A DNA stretch of 64,000 nt, taken from contig NZ_QPQT01000002.1 of NCBI RefSeq assembly GCF_003605125.1, positions 124,001 through 188,000 of the forward strand. The letters are read 5' to 3'. How positions within the stretch are numbered: the stretch's first letter is position 1; each line of letters starts with the position of its first letter. A model generated the notes under the pieces. That model was not told the origin of the DNA and did no database searches. It saw nothing but the letters and a program-made list of their open reading frames with translations. Below, one piece after another: positions 26,863 to 35,789 of the stretch. The stretch is from Shewanella algidipiscicola. Its GTDB lineage: Bacteria; Pseudomonadota; Gammaproteobacteria; Enterobacterales; Shewanellaceae. The translations under genes and the position numbers were made by a program.

Positions 26863-27264
26863 ATGTCTAAAGAACGTCAGTTACAGGAACAGAAACAAGA
26901 GAATCAAGAGATCGTTGAGGCGATTCTTGCCGATGGTTCTGAGCCCGATGCTGAGTACACTATCGAGCACCATTTCTCAGCGACCAACTTTGATCGCCTA
27001 GAAAAGGCCGCAGTTGAAGCCTTTAAAATGGGTTACGAAGTTAACGATGCTGAAGAGATGGAGCTAGATGATGGCTCGGTTATCTTTTGTTTCGATGCAA
27101 TCGCCTACCATAAGCTTGAAGTGGGATTACTCGATAAAGCCTGTGAAGAGCTGATATTGTTAGCGGCCAAGCAGAAAGTCGATTATGACGGTTGGGGCAC
27201 CTACTTTATTGGTGATGAGATCGAAGACGATGAAGATGACTCAGATGAAGCACGTTTTCATTAA
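26863..27264 (+). CDS. rraB: Regulator of ribonuclease E activity B
   Basis: 133 residues (E. coli RraB has 138). It binds RNase E and inhibits mRNA decay in vivo. The family pattern is clear: an acidic N-terminus [24 protein letters not shown], then [27 protein letters not shown] and a strongly acidic tail ([12 protein letters not shown]). Good GGAG before the ATG. Second gene after plsC; a perfect bidirectional terminator follows. Confidence 0.95.
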   Translation: MSKERQLQEQKQENQEIVEAILADGSEPDAEYTIEHHFSATNFDRLEKAAVEAFKMGYEVNDAEEMELDDGSVIFCFDAIAYHKLEVGLLDKACEELILLAAKQKVDYDGWGTYFIGDEIEDDEDDSDEARFH

Positions 27265-27287
27265 TCAGTCGCGGCGCGTTTTGTGAT

Positions 27288-27325
27288 AAAAAGCCCCAGT
27301 CTTTTAACGGAGACTGGGGCTTTTT
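27288..27325. terminator. Bidirectional terminator after rraB
   Basis: A perfect 15-bp stem: AAAAAGCCCCAGTCT (27288-27302) and AGACTGGGGCTTTTT (27311-27325). It serves rraB and the convergent cyclase gene. Confidence 0.93.
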
Positions 27326-27340
27326 AGTGTTTAGCCGCTC

Positions 27341-28315
27341 TTAATGTATTTCGGCCCGTGGGCGGTAGATTACGCAACGATTACGCCCAGCTTGCTTTGC
27401 TAGGTATAAGGCGCTGTCGACACTGGCTAACCACTGCGCGCTGTTATCAAACTCGGGCAGTATTTCGCAAATGCCAATACTGACAGTGACACTGATTTTG
27501 GCGTTTTCGTAACGCATCTGTGAAGCGGCGATTTTTTCACGATAGCGTTCGGCAAATTTAAGTGCATCTTCGGCGCTGGTGTTCGATAAGATCACCGAGA
27601 ACTCTTCACCACCATATCGGCCTGCACAGTCGGTTTCTCGCAGTGATTGCCTTAATATGTGCGACACGTGTTGGATCACCTTGTCTCCGGCAATATGGCC
27701 GTAGGTGTCGTTGATGCGCTTAAAGTGATCAATATCGAACATCACTAAGGTGGTGGGCGAGCCATAGCGTGAATGGCGGTCAAACTCATGTTGCATGCAC
27801 TGTTGCCAATGACGGCGGTTGTGTAGCTGGGATAAGCCGTCGGTTTGGCTGAGATGTTCTAGGCGTTCATTGGCCGCTTTGAGCTGTAGGCGGTTAATGG
27901 CGACATCGGTTACATCATAGATGATCATGCTGATGTGGGTTATCTGCCCTGTGAGTGAAGAGAGTGGTAGTAAGGTGACATTTTGGTACATAAAATCGGC
28001 GCGGCCAGTGATCGGCCGATAATTATTAAATTTAAACACATAGGGTCGCTGCTCCCAGCTGATAAAGGCGCGGTTTTTCAATAGAAATACCGACTCCATC
28101 TTTTGCTTTAACCAAGTGGCGGGTAGGTATTCAAATTGCTCGAACAGGTTGGCGCCTTTTATCGAATTGGGCGAGATACCGCTGTGGTTCTCCATGAAGC
28201 CGTTCCACAGTTGAATGTCGTAGTTTCGATCTAATACCACTAACCCCACCTCGATGGTTTGCACCATATCGATGAGCCAATGCAGTTCGTTCATTGTGCT
28301 TTTGTCATAGGTCAT
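27341..28315 (-). CDS. Diguanylate cyclase with PAS-like N-terminal domain
   Basis: About 325 residues from ATG at 28315 (a TTG at 28327 is less likely). A PAS-like sensory domain (about residues 12-140) precedes a GGDEF domain with the active-site loop GGEEF at about 235-239, expected to make c-di-GMP from GTP. The inhibitory I-site RETD (about 226-229) is intact, so product feedback is likely. No transmembrane helix, so cytosolic. It starts 12 nt after the REC-CheC gene and is surely co-transcribed with it. Confidence 0.93.
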   Translation of the reverse strand: MTYDKSTMNELHWLIDMVQTIEVGLVVLDRNYDIQLWNGFMENHSGISPNSIKGANLFEQFEYLPATWLKQKMESVFLLKNRAFISWEQRPYVFKFNNYRPITGRADFMYQNVTLLPLSSLTGQITHISMIIYDVTDVAINRLQLKAANERLEHLSQTDGLSQLHNRRHWQQCMQHEFDRHSRYGSPTTLVMFDIDHFKRINDTYGHIAGDKVIQHVSHILRQSLRETDCAGRYGGEEFSVILSNTSAEDALKFAERYREKIAASQMRYENAKISVTVSIGICEILPEFDNSAQWLASVDSALYLAKQAGRNRCVIYRPRAEIH

Positions 28316-28327
28316 GGTGTTATCCAA

Positions 28328-29323
28328 CTAATCTAGCAAGTAACCGAGCTTATAATTAAGCGTCGGTAACGATTCTTCAGTGAATAGCAGCAGCAGATCG
28401 CATTGAATATTGTGGCCTTCGATACGGTAATTGATCTCCATGGCTAGGGTTCTGGCCCATTTTTCGGCGTTATCATGGATAAGATCGTTCACTGTGCAAT
28501 GTCTGCCAAGCACGACTGGATGGCTTTGGCTAAATTTCATGTGTAGCTGTTCGGAAATCCCGTTAAGAAATGCACCGATAAGCACGTTACCGGTATCGAT
28601 CATCACTTCAATCTCAGTATTGGCATCTTCGGGGTTGGCGAGCCCCATCAATTTGGCCATGTCTTGAAATGAGGAGTCGTGAAACAGTAAGAGGGCTTCG
28701 CCAGCAATACCAGCACCAATAAATCCTTGGCATAGCGCGGAGATGGTGCCGTTTTCTTCGGTCGCCTTGAGCGTCATGGTGAGCTCACTGACCTCGAGCA
28801 CGTTAACATTGGGGATCGGCAATAACACAAACACATCGAGCAACTTGGCTAACAGATCGGCCGCCCGCCCCATAGCAACGTTAGCTACCTCTTGGCAGGC
28901 GTCCCTTAGATCGACTTCGATCATTGGACTGTCGTTAATGCCATCGCCTGTGGCTATGGTTAAGATGCCATACTCTTGTAAAATATGGCTAATGGCCTCG
29001 GCGCTGACTGGTTTTTGAATAAAATCCAGAGCCCCTAAGGCTTTGACACGCTCATGTGCTTTAAGCTGAATATCACCAGAAACTACAATGACAAGGGCGG
29101 GGAGATCTTCCTTTTGAATGATCTCTAGCACCTCATAACCGTCCATAACCGGCATGTTGAGGTCAAGAAAGACCACTTCACCTTTACCGGCTCTAATGGC
29201 TTCTATGCCTTCGGCACCGTTGGCGGCGAAGTGAATGTCCACATCCCATTCTTTTGGAAGTGTTCGTGCCATCTGCTTTCTTGCGAGTGCAGAGTCATCG
29301 CATATAAGTACTGGGATCGACAT
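28328..29323 (-). CDS. Response regulator fused to a CheC/CheX-like phosphatase domain
   Basis: 331 residues. The N-terminal receiver (1-122) has Asp9/Asp10, phospho-acceptor Asp54 (VFLDLNMP), Ser in VVSGD and Lys in IQKPV. The C-terminal ~190 residues resemble CheC: an ExxN motif in ACQEVANVAMGRAADLL followed by a PIP, and a second, degenerate DxxN in MIDTGNVLIGA. CheC-type domains dephosphorylate CheY-like proteins, so this protein may regulate its own or another receiver. It is the upstream partner of the diguanylate cyclase gene. The 390-bp gap before it (29324-29719) holds promoters and operators only. Confidence 0.9.
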   Translation of the reverse strand: MSIPVLICDDSALARKQMARTLPKEWDVDIHFAANGAEGIEAIRAGKGEVVFLDLNMPVMDGYEVLEIIQKEDLPALVIVVSGDIQLKAHERVKALGALDFIQKPVSAEAISHILQEYGILTIATGDGINDSPMIEVDLRDACQEVANVAMGRAADLLAKLLDVFVLLPIPNVNVLEVSELTMTLKATEENGTISALCQGFIGAGIAGEALLLFHDSSFQDMAKLMGLANPEDANTEIEVMIDTGNVLIGAFLNGISEQLHMKFSQSHPVVLGRHCTVNDLIHDNAEKWARTLAMEINYRIEGHNIQCDLLLLFTEESLPTLNYKLGYLLD

Positions 29324-29642
29324 GCTAGTTCTAACATCCTAATCTGCCCTTCTAATGAAGATAACACTAAAATTAGTGAGTTGTGTTGCTAAATACACTT
29401 AATGGAAAGGGCTGTTTTCTTTGGTTCATCCTAGAAACCCTAGGAGCGCCAGTGTATGACGCGATCATAAAGAAGACTCAAAGTGGTCATCAATGCGTTT
29501 AAGGGTCTACGTCTTGTTTTACCGTAAATAGCCAGCATACCATAGATAGTCGGTACTACTGATTAGTCATTATCGATCACTTTGATTTAAAAAAGAAATC
29601 AAAATGTCACTTTTTGACCTACGCCAAAAAAATAACCTGATG

Positions 29643-29703
29643 TTATCTATTTTAGATAAATGTACCAACTGTGTTAGCATCTTGGGAGGACAGACCAGTT
29701 GGT
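29643..29703 (+). promoter_or_regulatory. Two inverted repeats upstream of the crotonase gene
   Basis: A palindrome TTATCTA-ttt-TAGATAA (29643-29659) is followed by ACCAACTG (29664-29671) and its complement CAGTTGGT (29696-29703). Both lie within 80 nt of the start codon and could be operators for a TetR-type fatty-acid regulator or form a leader hairpin. The regulator is not encoded nearby. Confidence 0.4.
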
Positions 29704-29719
29704 TTTTAGGAGTAAAGGA

Positions 29720-30526
29720 ATGCAGCACCCATATGTCAATTTGACCCTAGATTCAGGCATTGCGATTGTCGAACTACACCGCCCTGAAAAATACAATGCG
29801 CTTAATTACGCCATGTTCACCTCTATTAAACGTGTGCAGCATAAAATCGCCAAAGATCCCAGTGTGCGCTGCGTTATCTTAACGGGCAGTGGCGGCAACT
29901 TTAGCTCGGGTCTCGATGTGGCAAGCGTAATGAAATCACCCAAGCAAGCGATCAAGTTACTGTTTAAGTGGTTACCAGGAAACGCCAATTTAGCTCAGCA
30001 GGTCTCCATTGGGTGGCGTCGGTTACCTGTACCTGTGATCTGCGTGTTAGAGGGGATCTGTTATGGCGGTGGACTGCAAATCGCCCTAGGAGCCGATATG
30101 CGCATTGCCAGCCCTGCGTGTCGTTTATCTATCATGGAAGCTAAATGGGGCTTAGTGCCGGATATGGCCGGTTTGGTTGGTCTGAGAGAGTTAGTATCAA
30201 AAGATGTCGCCATGCTGCTAACCATGACGGCCGATGTGATTGAGGCAAAGCAAGCCCATGAATATGGCCTACTGACTCAAGTGTGTGAGCAGCCTATGGC
30301 TCAGGCTCAAGCCTTGGCGGCCAAGTTATGTGATACCTCGCCAGATGCTAACGCGGCGATTAAGCGCAGTATTAATACTAATTGGCGCGCCAGTGAGCGC
30401 AGCTTGCTACGGCGAGAATCTATGAGTCAAATTGCACTCTTGTTGGGCAAAAATCGGCTGATCGCGGCGATTAGGCAGACCAAAGATCCACAGCGTCCCT
30501 ATCGTCATCGGCAGTCTTGGTGGTAG
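29720..30526 (+). CDS. Crotonase / enoyl-CoA hydratase family protein
   Basis: 268 residues from ATG at 29720 with AGGAG 7 nt upstream. Crotonase fold motifs: HRPEKYNALNYAMF, the oxyanion-hole segments SGGNFSSGLDV and GICYGGGLQIALGADMRIA, and EAKWGLVPDMAG. The first catalytic Glu position of classic hydratases is a Gly/Leu here (YGGGLQIALG), while an acidic residue is kept in MEAKWGLVPD. It may thus be an isomerase or another crotonase activity. Stand-alone gene. Confidence 0.88.
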   Translation: MQHPYVNLTLDSGIAIVELHRPEKYNALNYAMFTSIKRVQHKIAKDPSVRCVILTGSGGNFSSGLDVASVMKSPKQAIKLLFKWLPGNANLAQQVSIGWRRLPVPVICVLEGICYGGGLQIALGADMRIASPACRLSIMEAKWGLVPDMAGLVGLRELVSKDVAMLLTMTADVIEAKQAHEYGLLTQVCEQPMAQAQALAAKLCDTSPDANAAIKRSINTNWRASERSLLRRESMSQIALLLGKNRLIAAIRQTKDPQRPYRHRQSWW

Positions 30527-30662
30527 TTCTTTTTAGTGTCTCTCGCGGTTTGGCATAGCAATGAGTCAGTGACGCGGATCACACTCCCCAGCGCTTGCAG
30601 GAGACGTCTGCTCGAGTGGCAGCTACTATCCTGCTAATTTTATTATGCTTTAGGAATGGTAG

Positions 30663-31160
30663 ATGAGACCGCTATTTGAACGTTTTCTTTGGAATAGCCG
30701 CCTGACGGTGATCGTTGGGGTGTTTGCCTGTGTGGTTGCCGCGTTTGCGGTGTTTATCATGGGTATTAAAGATATGCTTCACATGCTCGAATTGCTGTAT
30801 GCCTATGTCACTAGCGGGAGTTTAGATATCCGTAATGATTTGGTGATGGTGGTGGTTGAGATTTTAGACACCTTCTTGCTTGGTTCTGTATTACTGATAT
30901 TTGCCTTTGGATTATATGAGTTGTTTATCAGTAATCTGCAGGCCGCTGAAGACAGTGTTGCGGGGGGGAAAATCTTAGTGATCAGCAGTATCGATTCATT
31001 AAAGAGCAAGCTGGGTAAAGTCATTTTGATGATGTTAATCATCAAGGTGTTTTCTTACTTTAGCGAAATGAAACCTACCTCCATGCTGGAGCTGCTCTAT
31101 ATGGGCATCATAGTGGTACTGGTGGCATTGGCGTTGATGCTGAGTAAAGATAAAAAGTAA
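30663..31160 (+). CDS. YqhA/UPF0114 family membrane protein
   Basis: 165 residues with an N-terminal NSRLTVIVGVFACVVAAFAVF helix, a second helix pair in DTFLLGSVLLIFAFGLYELFIS, then DSLKSKLGKVILMMLIIKVF and a C-terminal helix. These are the conserved blocks of the UPF0114 family (E. coli YqhA). Inner membrane; function unknown. Ends 18 nt from the convergent DUF3530 gene with no hairpin between. Confidence 0.88.
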   Translation: MRPLFERFLWNSRLTVIVGVFACVVAAFAVFIMGIKDMLHMLELLYAYVTSGSLDIRNDLVMVVVEILDTFLLGSVLLIFAFGLYELFISNLQAAEDSVAGGKILVISSIDSLKSKLGKVILMMLIIKVFSYFSEMKPTSMLELLYMGIIVVLVALALMLSKDKK

Positions 31161-31178
31161 CTCGGCGCTAGCGCATCG

Positions 31179-32042
31179 TTACGGATACGCTTTTGCGATG
31201 CGCCGTGCGAAGCCATCGATCAGCGCTAAGGTATTTTGCCAAGCACTAGGTTGGTCTAAGTTAAGCGCCAATGGCTGCTGCTGATAGCGTAGCGGCTGGT
31301 TTTGCGGCGACAGCGCCCGTCGCTCAGCTGCGGTGGCGATGGCGTTTGGCGTCGCGTCTGGCGACAAAATATCTAATACCGGAATGGCCAGCTGTGCCAG
31401 TTGCTCTGCTAAGTGGGCATTGTCTTGTGCTGGGGTGAGGTAAGGATTGATCAGCACGAGTAGATCTGGCTTAGGCAATGTGCCTGCATATAACAGCTGG
31501 ATCATTAATCCTGCGCTCTGATCGGTAGCGATTAACATTCGTTTACCAGGATAGGGTTGCCCTAAGGCATCGAGCCGATCCATTATTTGAATGAACTGAT
31601 TATTCTGCTGCTGTCTTAGGTTTTGCCATTCATCAGGACTCAAGTGAGGCAGACGTTGTGTAGCCTTGAGTACCAGCTGTTGTTCTCCAGCCTTGTTGAT
31701 CTCCTCTGCATCTGTCTTGTGATTAATTGTTGGTGCAGCATGTGGTGCGCTTAAACTGATGGTGGCCCAGCCTTTATCATTAAGGTGGCGTCGCAGATAG
31801 GCGGTCACGCCGCTAGGATCGGCATGCTGCCCCAGATCGGCTAATAAGATGGCCGTCCCATATTGATGATGACCGCGCCAGCTGCGCACCAATGCCAAGC
31901 TGGTTTGCTCGCCCAGATCAAGCTGTGTGACTTCATTCGCGGGCAAATAGTCATAGCTTGGTTGCGCGCCTTGGCTGCATACGCTGACGAACAAAAAAGA
32001 GCAACCCCATAGTAATAGGCCGCATTTAATAACCGATCTCAT
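31179..32042 (-). CDS. DUF3530 family secreted alpha/beta-hydrolase-like protein
   Basis: 287 residues with a signal peptide (CGLLLWGCSFLFVSVCSQGA). The mature region has GTAILLADLGQHADPSG near the N-terminus, LNDKGWATISLSAP, a central RMLIATDQSAGLMIQLL where the nucleophile elbow would be, and LLVLINPYLTPAQDN. This fits DUF3530, an alpha/beta-hydrolase-related periplasmic family. The elbow reads TDQSAG rather than GxSxG, so activity is uncertain. Confidence 0.82.
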   Translation of the reverse strand: MRSVIKCGLLLWGCSFLFVSVCSQGAQPSYDYLPANEVTQLDLGEQTSLALVRSWRGHHQYGTAILLADLGQHADPSGVTAYLRRHLNDKGWATISLSAPHAAPTINHKTDAEEINKAGEQQLVLKATQRLPHLSPDEWQNLRQQQNNQFIQIMDRLDALGQPYPGKRMLIATDQSAGLMIQLLYAGTLPKPDLLVLINPYLTPAQDNAHLAEQLAQLAIPVLDILSPDATPNAIATAAERRALSPQNQPLRYQQQPLALNLDQPSAWQNTLALIDGFARRIAKAYP

Positions 32043-32161
32043 AGATACCTTAAGCCTGAATCATTTTCCGGCGAGCATCATCGCATTTTTACGGTGTAAA
32101 TTAAAACCGTGTCTTGTGCTGAAATGTGTTCAAACATCGCCATGCTTGTTGGGTAGCAAGC

Positions 32162-32428
32162 CTAGGGCCTGTTGATCTTTGCTGGTTGAATTTTGTTCGA
32201 GACAAAAACGTTTAAATCGAGGCGAGTGAATTGCAACCTAGTCATCTAAGCAAAATGCACTTCACAAAGAGTAAAACGTTTTTAGCCGAAGCCCTCGACC
32301 AGCGTTTGTTGGTCATTTCTACTGCGTTCTCAGCTTTGTATGTAGAGTAACACCACAAAGCTTCTGCCTTGCATAAATACCCCCACAATTCGCTGTAAAA
32401 ACAACCTTGCAAGATCAACAGGCCCTAG
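32162..32428. mobile_element. MITE-like non-autonomous element
   Basis: The ends are perfect 18-bp terminal inverted repeats: CTAGGGCCTGTTGATCTT (32162-32179) and AAGATCAACAGGCCCTAG (32411-32428). Similarity continues inward imperfectly (TGCTGGTTG near the left end against CAACCTTGC near the right). The 267-bp interior has no open frame of note. The outermost CTAG on both sides may be a 4-bp target duplication, or TA a 2-bp one. It fills the gap between the DUF3530 start and the rapA terminator. Confidence 0.8.
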
Positions 32429-32439
32429 AATACAGCATA

Positions 32440-32477
32440 AAAAAACGCTGGATGAGCGTGTCAAACCAGCGTTTTGT
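32440..32477 (-). terminator. Intrinsic terminator of rapA
   Basis: On the minus strand AAAACGCTGG, a 14-nt loop, CCAGCGTTTT and a T-run (plus-strand arms 32442-32451 and 32466-32475). Confidence 0.9.
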
Positions 32478-32503
32478 TATCGTGTCAGCTTACCCTATGT
32501 GGG

Positions 32504-35410
32504 TTAAGCGTGACTCACCAACACCAAGCGCACGGCATCGAGTTGCAATAAACAACCATCTAAATACCCATTAAGCTCACTCATCTGTGATTTTAGGTGT
32601 TCAAGTTCCTCATCACGGATGTTGGGGTTAACGGCCTTGAGCGATTCGAGACGTTCAAGTTCGGCTGTTAGCTGACTGGTCATCTTGGCTCTAGCGCTCT
32701 CGGCTAGCAGTGTTAGTTCGGCCTCGGCGTAGGTCTCACCCTTAGCAAACAAGGGATGCAAAATGGTTTGCGAGGCATTAACCAGTTTACTGGCAATGTG
32801 ACGATTCACCGCACTCAGTTGTTTGTCGAAGCTTTCATAGCTGACATTATCAGACAGATTGTTGCCATTTTTATCCAGTAAAATACGCACTGGCGTTGGC
32901 GGCATATAGCGATACAACTGGCTCGATTTTGGCGCCGATGCATCTGCCATATAGATAAGCTCTAAGAAAATAGTCCCCGCAGGTAGCGCCTTGTTTTTCA
33001 AGATAGCCACGCTGGTGGTGCCCGTTTCTGAAGAGGTGATCAAATCCAGCCCAGTCTGCACTAACGGATGCTCTTGGGTTATCAGCGCAATATCATCGCG
33101 TGACAGGGCCATCTCACGATCGAAGGTTACCGTGATGCCATCTTCGGGTAGGCCTGGGTAGGTGGGGAACATCATGTGTTCACTGGGGCGCAGTACAATG
33201 GCGTTGTCGCCGCTGTCTTCCTGCTCAACTCCTATGATGTCCCATAGGCGAATAACTGAGCCGATCAGTTGAGTATCTTGGTCACGCGCCGCTAAACTTT
33301 CAACCAATTTCTTGGCTTTCTCACCGCCATGTGAGTTGATCTCCAGCAGTTTATCACGGCCCTGTTCCATGGCTTTTTTCAGCTCTTTATAACGTGTTTG
33401 CGTATGGTTAAGTAGCTGAGTAAATTGGTCTTCATCTTGATAAACCAGCTGGGTAAGCAGCTCTTGTGAAAACTCATTAAACAGAATATGGCCAATGGGG
33501 CAGGTTTGTTCGAATGCGTTTAACCCTTTGTGGTACCAATGCATCAGGCTCTCTTGAGCGGTTCGTTCAAGGTAAGGCAGATGGATTTCGACATCGTTAG
33601 CCTGCCCAATACGGTCGAGACGGCCAATACGCTGCTCGAGTAGATCGGGGTTAAGGGGCAGATCAAACAACACCAGATGGCTAGCAAACTGGAAGTTACG
33701 TCCTTCTGAGCCAATTTCGGAGCAGATCAAGGCCTGAGCTCCGCCAGTTTCTTGAGCAAAGTAGGCGCCGGCTTTATCGCGTTCGATAATCGACATGCCT
33801 TCATGGAATACGGTCGCCTGAATACCTTCACGGGTGCGCAGCGCTTCTTCAAGGCTAAGGGCGGTTTCGGCTTGGCTGGCGATGATCAGCACTTTTTTAC
33901 TGCGATGACTTTTAAGGAAATCGATTAACCAATCGACGCGCGGATCAAATTTCCACCAACTGGCGCTATCACTCTCGAAGGCCTGATACATTTTTTCAGG
34001 GCTAAGGGCTTGTTTGACCTTGTTGTTGAGATCGCTTTGGCCGCCCATCATGGCTGACACTCTTGCCGCGGTCACATATTGCTCTGGCATGCTCTGTGGG
34101 TGAGCATGAAAAATACGTGTCGGGAAGCCTTTGACCGAGGCGCGGCTGTTACGATACAGCACTCGGCCAGTGCCGTGACGGTCGAGCAGCTCTTGTAACA
34201 ACTCTTCGCGTGCCGCTTGGCGTTGGTCGGCATCGAGGCTTTCATCTTCGATAAGGCGCAGGGCAGGGGTGATATCTTTTTCGCTTAACAGCTCGGTTAA
34301 GCTGGCCACGGCATCATCTGAGAGTGTAGCCCCCTTGCTCAGTTGGTCGGCTGCGGTTGCGACCTCTTTGTAGCTGGCCTCTTCTTTAAGGAAGGCTTGA
34401 TAATCGTAAAAACGATCGGGATCGAGCAGGCGTAAACGGGCAAAGTGACTCTGATGACCGAGTTGATCTGGAGTCGCGGTCAGCAGTAATACACCAGGCA
34501 CCACTTCACTGAGGGCTTCGACCACGCGATAAGCACGGCTTGGCGCCTCTTCGCTCCATTCTAAATGATGAGCTTCATCGACCACCATTAAGTCCCAGTC
34601 AGCGTCTAAGGCTTGCTCTAAGCGTTTCTTTTTACGCAGTAGCTCTAAAGAGCAGATCACTAGCTGTTCGGTGTAAAAAGGGTTGTCGTTATCGGCGTAT
34701 GCTTCGACACATCTGTCTTCATCAAACACTGAGAAGCGCAAATTAAAGCGGCGCAGCATCTCGACCAACCATTGATGGCGCAAGGTATCGGGCACGATCA
34801 CTAAGATGCGCTCGGCGCGGCCGGTAAGCAGTTGTTGATGGATGATAAGGCCAGCTTCGATGGTTTTACCTAGACCCACTTCATCGGCCAGTAAGACACG
34901 CGGCGCAAAACGTTGCCCCACTTCATGGGCTATCCACTGCTGGTGCGGGATCAATCCTACACGTGGGCCTTGTAGCCCAAGTAGATCTGAGGTGGCCAGC
35001 TTATGGCGTAACAGTTGGCTCTGGTAGCGCACGCCAAAACGGTCAAGGCGATCGATTTGGCCAGCAAAGAGTCTATCTTGCGGCTTATTAAAACGAATAT
35101 TGTGGTTGAGCAGGGTTTCTCGCAGGCTCACCTGTTCACCAGTTTCGCTATGGATACCGTGGTAGATGATCAGCTGGTTTTTCTCTTCGAGTTCGCTAAC
35201 CGTTAAACTCCACCCTTCGTGACTCTCGATGGTATCGCCTGGATTATAAATCACACGCGTTAAGGGCGCGTCAGCTCGTGAGAACATCCGGTTTTCATCT
35301 GTGGCAGGAAACATGACGGTGACCATACGGTCTTCTAATCCAACAACAGTACCTAAACCAAGTTCTGATTCGGTATCACTAATCCAACGTTGACCTAAGG
35401 AAAAGGGCAT
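32504..35410 (-). CDS. rapA: RNA polymerase-associated protein RapA
   Basis: 968 residues, the same length as E. coli RapA. It is a Swi2/Snf2-type ATPase that binds core RNA polymerase and helps recycle it after transcription. Visible: N-terminal Tudor-like start [22 protein letters not shown], helicase motif [10 protein letters not shown] with Lys182, motif II VVDEAHH, motif [13 protein letters not shown], and motifs [25 protein letters not shown] and [11 protein letters not shown]. The start ATG lies at 35410 next to the divergent phoH-type region. Single gene. Confidence 0.97.
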   Translation of the reverse strand: MPFSLGQRWISDTESELGLGTVVGLEDRMVTVMFPATDENRMFSRADAPLTRVIYNPGDTIESHEGWSLTVSELEEKNQLIIYHGIHSETGEQVSLRETLLNHNIRFNKPQDRLFAGQIDRLDRFGVRYQSQLLRHKLATSDLLGLQGPRVGLIPHQQWIAHEVGQRFAPRVLLADEVGLGKTIEAGLIIHQQLLTGRAERILVIVPDTLRHQWLVEMLRRFNLRFSVFDEDRCVEAYADNDNPFYTEQLVICSLELLRKKKRLEQALDADWDLMVVDEAHHLEWSEEAPSRAYRVVEALSEVVPGVLLLTATPDQLGHQSHFARLRLLDPDRFYDYQAFLKEEASYKEVATAADQLSKGATLSDDAVASLTELLSEKDITPALRLIEDESLDADQRQAAREELLQELLDRHGTGRVLYRNSRASVKGFPTRIFHAHPQSMPEQYVTAARVSAMMGGQSDLNNKVKQALSPEKMYQAFESDSASWWKFDPRVDWLIDFLKSHRSKKVLIIASQAETALSLEEALRTREGIQATVFHEGMSIIERDKAGAYFAQETGGAQALICSEIGSEGRNFQFASHLVLFDLPLNPDLLEQRIGRLDRIGQANDVEIHLPYLERTAQESLMHWYHKGLNAFEQTCPIGHILFNEFSQELLTQLVYQDEDQFTQLLNHTQTRYKELKKAMEQGRDKLLEINSHGGEKAKKLVESLAARDQDTQLIGSVIRLWDIIGVEQEDSGDNAIVLRPSEHMMFPTYPGLPEDGITVTFDREMALSRDDIALITQEHPLVQTGLDLITSSETGTTSVAILKNKALPAGTIFLELIYMADASAPKSSQLYRYMPPTPVRILLDKNGNNLSDNVSYESFDKQLSAVNRHIASKLVNASQTILHPLFAKGETYAEAELTLLAESARAKMTSQLTAELERLESLKAVNPNIRDEELEHLKSQMSELNGYLDGCLLQLDAVRLVLVSHA

Positions 35411-35569
35411 TACAAATTCTCATCTACAGGGTGAATCACGAAAGGGCGCGTATGTTATCCAATCGGGACTATGATGTCGAACATAAATGCCCGCCGCACC
35501 TCAGCTTAAAAGCCTAATGGCTATCTGGTGAGAATACAAATTGTGCGATCGGTTTTTATCTGAGCGCTC

Positions 35570-35587
35570 TTGTCATCTTAGTGTCAT
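35570..35587 (+). promoter_or_regulatory. Pho-box-like direct repeat
   Basis: TTGTCAT-CTTA-GTGTCAT fits the PhoB box layout (two CTGTCAT-type heptamers 4 nt apart). It points toward the PIN-PhoH gene, 203 nt from its start codon. An inverted pair TGTCA (35663-35667) / TGACA (35676-35680) lies between. Binding is inferred only from the sequence. Confidence 0.4.
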
Positions 35588-35789
35588 CAATGGCGATCAG
35601 GCTTAGGCATGATGAGTAGGGCTCTGCGGGATAAATTATCGATTGATGCCTTAAGATTTTGGTGTCAGTATGAAGTGACATCGGCGCTTTTTGGGTCGGT
35701 AAAGTCCAGCCTATTCATCACAGGAGATGCTTAATTATCGCAGCATGTGCTTAGTCTAAATTAACCCCAACGCACAAGTGGAGGCGCCC

